Source: Streptomyces sp. B3I8 (lineage in GTDB: Bacteria; Actinomycetota; Actinomycetes; Streptomycetales; Streptomycetaceae). From it: DNA of 64,000 nt. Of this stretch, positions 59,423 through 64,000 are shown one piece after another (position 1 is the stretch's first letter; each line of letters begins with the position of its first letter). A model generated the notes under the pieces. It was not told the DNA's origin. It saw only the letters and a program-made list of their open reading frames with translations, and did not search any database. A program made the translations under genes and the position numbers. The stretch spans positions 5,407,501 through 5,471,500 of the forward strand of contig NZ_JAUSYN010000002.1 of NCBI RefSeq assembly GCF_030816915.1, given 5' to 3'.

Positions 59423-59458
59423 GGTCCGGCTGTGACGCACAAGCGGCACAGCCGGACC
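59423..59458 (-). terminator. Intergenic hairpin between peptide and SagB genes
   Basis: A perfect 12-bp stem pairs 59423-59434 with 59447-59458 (arm GGTCCGGCTGTG), loop of 12. It is about 24 bases past the peptide stop and upstream of the SagB ribosome site. Such partial terminators commonly raise precursor over enzyme levels in peptide operons. Confidence 0.6.
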
Positions 59459-59481
59459 TGCCGTTCGTTCACGCGGGACGA

Positions 59482-59544
59482 TCAGGTGGACGGGTGGTGC
59501 AGCAGCACCTGGCCGTCCTCGACGATCTCGATGTCGAGCTCCAT
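59482..59544 (-). CDS. Putative 20-residue RiPP precursor peptide
   Basis: ATG 59544 to TGA 59482 encodes MELDIEIVEDGQVLLHHPST. AGGGGGTG ends about six bases before the ATG, an excellent ribosome site. Residues 1-11 are acidic/hydrophobic (leader-like, with LDIEIVED); the C-terminus QVLLHHPST has two His, Ser and Thr but no Cys, so it offers groups for hydroxylation or dehydrogenation rather than thiazole formation. It precedes SagB and cupin genes on the same strand with a hairpin between. The frame is open upstream to 59910, but that extension lacks ribosome site and coding bias. Known precursor families are not matched from memory. Translation and role are inference. Confidence 0.65.
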   Translation of the reverse strand: MELDIEIVEDGQVLLHHPST

Positions 59545-60291
59545 TTTTGTCACCCCCTGTTGCCTGGTCCGTGGTTTCCCGGTACGTCGGCGGAGAGGAA
59601 AAGCGAACCCATTCGCATCCTGGGCCGCTATTCGTCCTGCCGGCGCCTTCGACATTAGGGCCGTGGTTTCGGCTCCGGCAAGACGCCCCGCGCTCAATGG
59701 CCAAAAATGCGGCCGTGCCGCGCCAACTCTATGAAGAAACCCCAGGTGAAGCCCTACTCGACCGATTCGACTCCGCCGCTCATCGCTTCCTGAATCAGTC
59801 TTCACGGAATTACGGAACAAATCTTGAGTGGTTCTCCACAGGGTGCCGCTAGGATCTCCCGCCCGGGAACAGTGTAATGACGCGGCGACCCTGTTTCGAG
59901 GGTCCGCCATTTCCGGAAGACCTGGGAATTACTCACGGCCGTGCCGTGGGGGGGGGAGAGAGAGAACGCGGGTGCGACGAGGAAGGTGAGGCAGCGCTGG
60001 GCGGTGGCGCGGGAGACGCCGATCCGTTCGCCGACCCGGCCGGCGGAGAGCGGGGTGGGGGAGTTCTGACGGCCGTCAGGACCGCGTCGCCCGTCACCGT
60101 GCGCACGGTGGGGCGCGGTCTCGGACGGCCCTTGGGCAGGCGACGAAGTCGCACACCACCATCCGGACCGTCGTGAGCGTCTGCGGGCCGCTGATGGCGC
60201 TGCTGCTGTCGGTGTTCGCCCGACGTGGGCCCGCCGTAGCGGTGGTGATCAACGGCTGTGCGACGAGCGGGCGTTGGGGCATGCTGGCCCC
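59545..60291. other. Promoter space of the peptide locus and a decayed regulator fragment
   Basis: Bases 59545-59880 are less GC-rich than neighbours and must hold the peptide promoter on the minus strand. On the minus strand about 60150-59960, one frame reads VRTVTGDAVLTAVRT and another SAGRVGERIGVSRATAQRCL, the helix-turn-helix of a CitB/DcuR-like response regulator, split by a frameshift and lacking the receiver domain. I take it as a gene remnant. No intact gene is supported. Confidence 0.4.
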
Positions 60292-60969
60292 ATGACCGGT
60301 CGAGACGGCGGCACCCGGGAGCGTGTGCTGCCCGCCGTGCTGCGGATGCCGCTGGGGGTGGTCGGCGGGCTCGCCGCGCTCGTGGTCGTCGCGCTGGGGG
60401 TGCTGTACGCCGGGCGCGGCACGCCCGGCCGGGCGGACCGGTGGGTGTTCTCGCCGACCGCGGACAGTGTGCGGCCGCCGTGGCGGTATGCCGCGCTGGC
60501 CGTCGACTTTGTCGGGGAGCCCGGCGGAGCGGTGCTGTCGATCGCGGCGGCCGTGGTGGGGTGCCTGCTGGCGCGGTGGCCGCGTGCGGCGGTGTTCGTC
60601 GTCGTGGCCTGTGGACTGGTCGTGGGGACGACGACGCTGCTCAAGCATCTCGTGGGGCGCACGATCCATGGCGACGGGAACCTGTCGTACCCCAGTGGGC
60701 ACACCGCGTTCGCCACGACGCTCGCCGTGGTGGCGGGGGTGTTGGCCGCGGGGTGGCTCGGGCTCGGCAGGACGAGGGGAACGGTGCTGGTGGTGGCCGT
60801 GTCGGTGGGGGGCGGTGCGGTGATGGGGTGGGCGGAAGTCGCCCTTGGGGCGCATTACGTGACGGATGCGGTTGCGGGGTGGTGTACGGGGTTGGCGCTG
60901 ACGCCGGTGGCGGCGGGGATGGCCGACCTGGTGATTCGCCCCCGCCGCCCCTGCCCGTCCCGTCCCTGA
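60292..60969 (+). CDS. PAP2-family membrane phosphatase
   Basis: 225 residues from ATG 60292. Five to six hydrophobic helices are visible, beginning VVGGLAALVVVALGVLYAG. Phosphatase motifs are KHLVGRTIHGDG (motif 1), SYPSGHTAFATT (motif 2, catalytic His) and ALGAHYVTDAVAGW (motif 3, His nucleophile and Asp; the usual SR is replaced by AL, so it is atypical). The family dephosphorylates lipid phosphates such as phosphatidate or undecaprenyl pyrophosphate at the outer membrane face. The last codons lie inside the terminator stem. Confidence 0.85.
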   Translation: MTGRDGGTRERVLPAVLRMPLGVVGGLAALVVVALGVLYAGRGTPGRADRWVFSPTADSVRPPWRYAALAVDFVGEPGGAVLSIAAAVVGCLLARWPRAAVFVVVACGLVVGTTTLLKHLVGRTIHGDGNLSYPSGHTAFATTLAVVAGVLAAGWLGLGRTRGTVLVVAVSVGGGAVMGWAEVALGAHYVTDAVAGWCTGLALTPVAAGMADLVIRPRRPCPSRP

Positions 60970-61009
60970 CCCGGAGCCTCCGGGTCAGGGACGGGACGGG
61001 CAGGGGCGG
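60945..61009. terminator. 30-bp perfect stem bidirectional terminator
   Basis: Arms 60945-60974 and 60980-61009 are exactly complementary with a five-base loop (AGCCT). The 5' arm covers the last eight codons and stop of the PAP2 gene. It lies between convergent genes and is the longest perfect hairpin I found in the window. Confidence 0.9.
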
Positions 61010-61025
61010 AACACCCTACGGCGGC

Positions 61026-62351
61026 CTACGGGACGCGGCGGAAGACCGGTTGCACCGGGCGGCCGCCGAGCCACGGTGTCGGATCGCCCGCGTCCAGCGC
61101 CTTGCGGTAGACCGCGCAGGCCTGCGACACCACCTCCACCGTGTGGGCGATGTCCGCTTCACTGAGCGCCGCGCTCACCACGAACGACGGGGCCAGTACC
61201 CCACCCGCCAGCAGCCGCCGCAGGAACAGCGTGCGGTACGGCTGCGAGGGCCGCCCGCTCTCGTCGAGCGTCGCGAAGACGAGGTTGCTGGCCCGGCCCC
61301 GGACGAGGACGTGGTCGCCGACGCCCATGCCGGCCGCCGCCTCGCGGACCCCCGCCGCCAGCCGTTCGCCGAGGGCGTGCAGCCGCGCGGTGACGCCCTC
61401 CTCCACATACGTGGCCTGCACGGCCATCGCCGCCGCCAGGGAGTGCGTCTCCGCGCCGTGCGTCGTGGAGAGCAGGAACACCCGCTCACCGCAGTGCCGC
61501 AGCCCGCCCCGCTCCATCAGCTCCCGGCGCCCGGCCAGCGCCGAGACGGCGAAGCCGTTGCCGAGCGCCTTGCCGAACGTGGAGAGGTCGGGCGTGACCC
61601 CGTACAACCCCTGGGCGCCCGCCTCCGACCAGCGGAAACCGGTGATCATCTCGTCGAAGACCAGGACGCAGCCGTGCCGGGAGGCCAGTTCGCGCAGTCC
61701 CGCCAGATATCCGGGCGGGGGCTCTGCGGCGGCGGCCGGTTCCAGGATCAGGCAGGCGATCTCGCCCTCGTACCGGGTGAGCAGTTCCTTCGTCGCGGCC
61801 AGGTCGCCGTACGGGAAGGACACGGTCAGCTCGGTGATCGCCGCCGGGATGCCGGCGGACATCGGGGTCGTCCCGATGAACCAGTCGTCGACGGAGAAGA
61901 AGGGGTGGTCGGCGCAGACGGCCACGCGTGGGCGCCCCGTGGCGGCGCGGGCGAGCCGCACCGCCGCCGTCGTCGCGTCGGAGCCGTTCTTCGCGAACTT
62001 CACCATCTCGGCGGTCGGCACCGTCGCCAGGAACCGTTCCGCGGCCGCCAGTTCCACCACGGACGGCCGGACGAAGTTGCTGCCCCGCTCCAGTTCGCGC
62101 CGCACCGCCTCCGTCACACGAGGGTGGGCGTGGCCGAGGCTGACCGAGCGCAGCCCGGAGCCGTACTCGACGTACCGGTTGCCGTCGACGTCCCACACAT
62201 GGGCACCGCGCCCGTGGCTGATGACCGGGGCCAGGTCCTCGGGGTACTGGTCGTCGCCCTTGGCATAGGTGTGCGCGCCGCCGGGGACCAGCGCGTGCAG
62301 TCGCGCGTTGGCCTGCCGGGAGCGGGGCAGTTCGAACTCTTCGGTGGTCAC
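61026..62351 (-). CDS. Class III aminotransferase, glutamate-1-semialdehyde mutase-like
   Basis: 441 residues from GTG 62351. PLP-binding features: VWDVDGNRYVEYGSGLRSVS, FAKNGSDATTAAVRLARAAT, ACLILEPAAAAEPPPGYLAG, VLVFDEMITGFRWSEAGAQG and the Schiff-base lysine in STFGKALGNGFAVSALAGR. It is the HemL-like branch, which includes sugar and amino-acid aminotransferases besides the tetrapyrrole enzyme. Sitting seven bases after an RmlC-like gene and next to a pyruvyl transferase, it is probably a tailoring enzyme for a surface sugar or metabolite, not the housekeeping hemL. Confidence 0.88.
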   Translation of the reverse strand: MTTEEFELPRSRQANARLHALVPGGAHTYAKGDDQYPEDLAPVISHGRGAHVWDVDGNRYVEYGSGLRSVSLGHAHPRVTEAVRRELERGSNFVRPSVVELAAAERFLATVPTAEMVKFAKNGSDATTAAVRLARAATGRPRVAVCADHPFFSVDDWFIGTTPMSAGIPAAITELTVSFPYGDLAATKELLTRYEGEIACLILEPAAAAEPPPGYLAGLRELASRHGCVLVFDEMITGFRWSEAGAQGLYGVTPDLSTFGKALGNGFAVSALAGRRELMERGGLRHCGERVFLLSTTHGAETHSLAAAMAVQATYVEEGVTARLHALGERLAAGVREAAAGMGVGDHVLVRGRASNLVFATLDESGRPSQPYRTLFLRRLLAGGVLAPSFVVSAALSEADIAHTVEVVSQACAVYRKALDAGDPTPWLGGRPVQPVFRRVP

Positions 62352-62358
62352 GGGGGCC

Positions 62359-62910
62359 TCACTTCTCCAGCTGCTTCAGTACCTCGGCCAGGCTCGGCGC
62401 CTCCCGGTCCCGCGCGGACATCGACGTGACCGGCAGCGGCCAGGGGATGGCGAGTTCGGGGTCGTCGAAGCGGATCGTCACGTCCTCGGCCGGGTCGTGC
62501 GGGCGGTCGATGCGGTACGACGTGTCGGCGGTGTCCGTCAGCGCCTGGAAGCCGTGCGCGCAGCCCGCCGGGATGTACACGGTCCGCTGCGTCTCGCCGG
62601 ACAGGTCGAGGAACGCCCGGCCCAGGTACGTCGGCGAGTCCGGGCGCAGATCGACGACGACGTCGAAGACCCTCCCGTACGAGCAGCGCACCAGCTTGGC
62701 CTCCCCGGCGCCCGCGCGCAGATGCATCCCGCGCACCACGCCCCCGGCCGAGCGGGACAGGCTGTCCTGGACGAAGGCGCCGGGGTCGAGGCCGGCCGAG
62801 CGCATCACGTCGGCGTCGAAGGTGCGGCAGAAGAAGCCGCGTTCGTCGGCGCGGGGCGTCGGCTCGAACAGGAACGCCCCGGCGATCGCCGGGACTTCGG
62901 TCGCCTTCAC
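62359..62910 (-). CDS. dTDP-4-dehydrorhamnose 3,5-epimerase-like (RmlC family) protein
   Basis: 183 residues from GTG 62910, which overlaps the pyruvyl transferase stop by GTGA. RmlC pattern: ADERGFFCRTFDADVMRSAG, QDSLSRSAGGVVRGMHLRAG (catalytic His in GMH), GRVFDVVVDLRPDSPTYLG, and VYIPAGCAHGFQALTDTADT followed by SYRIDRPHDP. The family epimerises dTDP-4-keto-6-deoxyglucose at C3 and C5. No rmlA, rmlB or rmlD gene is in the window, so a variant sugar or a relaxed role is possible. The long frame upstream overlaps the transferase gene and is discounted. Confidence 0.88.
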   Translation of the reverse strand: MKATEVPAIAGAFLFEPTPRADERGFFCRTFDADVMRSAGLDPGAFVQDSLSRSAGGVVRGMHLRAGAGEAKLVRCSYGRVFDVVVDLRPDSPTYLGRAFLDLSGETQRTVYIPAGCAHGFQALTDTADTSYRIDRPHDPAEDVTIRFDDPELAIPWPLPVTSMSARDREAPSLAEVLKQLEK

Positions 62911-64000
62911 AAGGCCTCCTGCGGGGTTCCAGGCGTTCCAGGGGTTCCGGAGCTTTGAGGAGTCGCGTCGTTTCCGCGGGGCGTCGGGAACAGGGCAGCC
63001 GTCAACATGGCGAACTCGCGGGCCAGTTGGCGGGCCACCGTCTCGTTCCGCTCGGCCAGGGTCCGCCGCAGCTCCGGCGCCCGCTTCTGCAGCTCGCGGA
63101 ACTGTTCGAGCAGCCGGTCGGCGTCGACCTCGCGGGCCGGGTGGCAGTGGGCGCCGAGCCCCATCCGGTCCATGAGCGCGTCGCTCTTCGCCGCGTAGCC
63201 GAGGGCGAGCGTCGGCGTACCGGTCCGCAGCGCGCAGACCAGGTTGTGGTAGCGGGTCGCCACCACGGCCTCGGCCGCCGCCGTCTCCGCCATCAGTTCG
63301 GCGAGCGAGGCCGCGGGGGAGGCGGTGACCAGCGGCGAGTCCACCGCGTCGAGGATCGCGGCGACCACGGACGCGTCGCACGCGTCGCCGGTGAGCAGCC
63401 GTACCGGTCTGCCCTCCTCGGCCAGCACCCGGACGAAGCGGGTCGTGCCGTCGAGGTAGCGCCGGTGGATCTCCTCGGCCCGGTCGCGGTCGTCGTCGCT
63501 CCCGTGGAAGTCCATGACACCGACGCAGACCTGGCCCGGCGGTCCCGGGCGCGCCTTCGGCGTGGGCAGGGCGAAGGCCAGATCCGGGCAGACCTCGTCG
63601 CCCGTGGTGTCCACGCCCATCGCGCGCATCGCGTCGCGGGACTGCTCGTCCCGGTACGAGCGGTACGCGGCAAGGCGTGCCGACCGCCGCACCAGGGCCC
63701 GGGTCGCCCGGCTGCCGATGGGTGCGGCGCCCACCCCGGCCAGCGCGACCCGCGTGCCCAGCAGCCTCCCGCTCGCGCACAGCAGGAACAGCGCGTACGG
63801 GAACCCCCACGGCCGCAGCGGCAGCGTGGCCTCCAGGACGCCCATGCCCGGCACGATCACCACGTCGTGCCGGCGCACCCAGGCGGCGGTGCGGAACGCG
63901 TCGACGAGCTTGCCGAGTCCCTTCCCGGCGACCGCGCCCGCGCGGGACGCGGTCCGGTACTCCCCGCGGTACCAGTGCAGCCGCGTCGCCGGGATGCCGT
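62907..64000 (-). CDS. Polysaccharide pyruvyl transferase family protein (5' end outside window)
   Basis: At least 364 codons, open through the right edge, so the start is not in the window. The sequence HDVVIVPGMGVLEATLPLRP, DEVCPDLAFALPTPKARPGP, VATRYHNLVCALRTGTPTLA and GYAAKSDALMDRMGLGAHCH is the CsaB/PssM-type pyruvyl transferase pattern (the RYHN and GY-xKSDAL blocks). These enzymes add ketal-linked pyruvate to cell-surface sugars. The C-terminus is Ser/Thr/Pro/Gly-rich. Translationally coupled to the RmlC-like gene. Confidence 0.88.
   Translation of the reverse strand, partial: GIPATRLHWYRGEYRTASRAGAVAGKGLGKLVDAFRTAAWVRRHDVVIVPGMGVLEATLPLRPWGFPYALFLLCASGRLLGTRVALAGVGAAPIGSRATRALVRRSARLAAYRSYRDEQSRDAMRAMGVDTTGDEVCPDLAFALPTPKARPGPPGQVCVGVMDFHGSDDDRDRAEEIHRRYLDGTTRFVRVLAEEGRPVRLLTGDACDASVVAAILDAVDSPLVTASPAASLAELMAETAAAEAVVATRYHNLVCALRTGTPTLALGYAAKSDALMDRMGLGAHCHPAREVDADRLLEQFRELQKRAPELRRTLAERNETVARQLAREFAMLTAALFPTPRGNDATPQSSGTPGTPGTPQEAL

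Noticed and set aside
59545..59910. Longer version of the small peptide (142 residues)
   Set aside because: No ribosome site at its start and no coding bias; the strong AGGGGGTG lies only before ATG 59544.
59877..60176. 99-codon plus-strand frame
   Set aside because: No family match; it overlaps the decayed CitB-like fragment on the other strand and is Gly/Arg-rich shadow.

Overview
The window is high-GC actinobacterial chromosome, almost certainly Streptomyces. The evidence is very strong G/C bias at third codon positions, GTG starts, rare TTA codons confined to a few regulators and accessory genes, and family content such as DUF3710, DUF3159, SARP, StrR-like, FAAL-NRPS and GriI/GriH proteins. 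I see no tRNA, rRNA, CRISPR array, transposase or integrase.

Layout. (1) 1-13 kb looks like core chromosome: a DUF3710 fragment, an orphan ABC ATPase, a KdpD/KdpE potassium two-component pair without KdpFABC, an OB-fold protein, a DUF3159 membrane protein, two TrkA-type K+ channel regulators, a PlsC-like acyltransferase, a KimA-like permease and a TRAM/RlmCD-type RNA methyltransferase. (2) 13-31 kb is a compact lipodipeptide cluster on the minus strand: two NRPS proteins, a fatty acyl-AMP ligase (FAAL), two long acyl-CoA dehydrogenases, an ACP and a P450, mostly joined by 4-nt overlaps. A divergent LuxR-type regulator with three TTA codons precedes it. My reading of the adenylation codes is Ser then Gly, the second with an embedded methyltransferase, followed by reductive release. 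The second adenylation domain is split between two polypeptides. (3) 31-45 kb is a mosaic of small accessory genes and decayed fragments: a CGNR regulator and a hypothetical gene sharing an identical-spacing palindrome, an ECF sigma/alkyltransferase pair, epoxide hydrolases (one frameshifted), TetR, RidA, an ABC exporter, and a DUF262-AlbA_2 fusion that resembles a phage-defence protein. (4) 44.7-55.7 kb is a 3-amino-4-hydroxybenzoate (3,4-AHBA) cluster: GriI and GriH homologues, an aryl/acyl ligase, an FAD monooxygenase, an O-methyltransferase, an MFS exporter, and three regulators (Rrf2, StrR-like, SARP). (5) 55.7-59.6 kb looks like an unrecognised small RiPP locus: a 20-residue peptide gene with a strong ribosome-binding site, an intergenic hairpin, a SagB-type dehydrogenase, a JmjC-like cupin and an MFS exporter. 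Both enzymes carry a similar winged-helix-like segment. (6) 60-64 kb holds a PAP2 phosphatase and a convergent set (GSA-type aminotransferase, RmlC-like epimerase, pyruvyl transferase) suggestive of polysaccharide or sugar tailoring.

The most interesting items are the minimal peptide locus at 55.7-59.6 kb, the split and interrupted adenylation domain at 22.4 kb, and the DUF262-AlbA_2 fusion at 42.2-44.5 kb. All family assignments come from reading the sequence and remembered family features. No database search was run.
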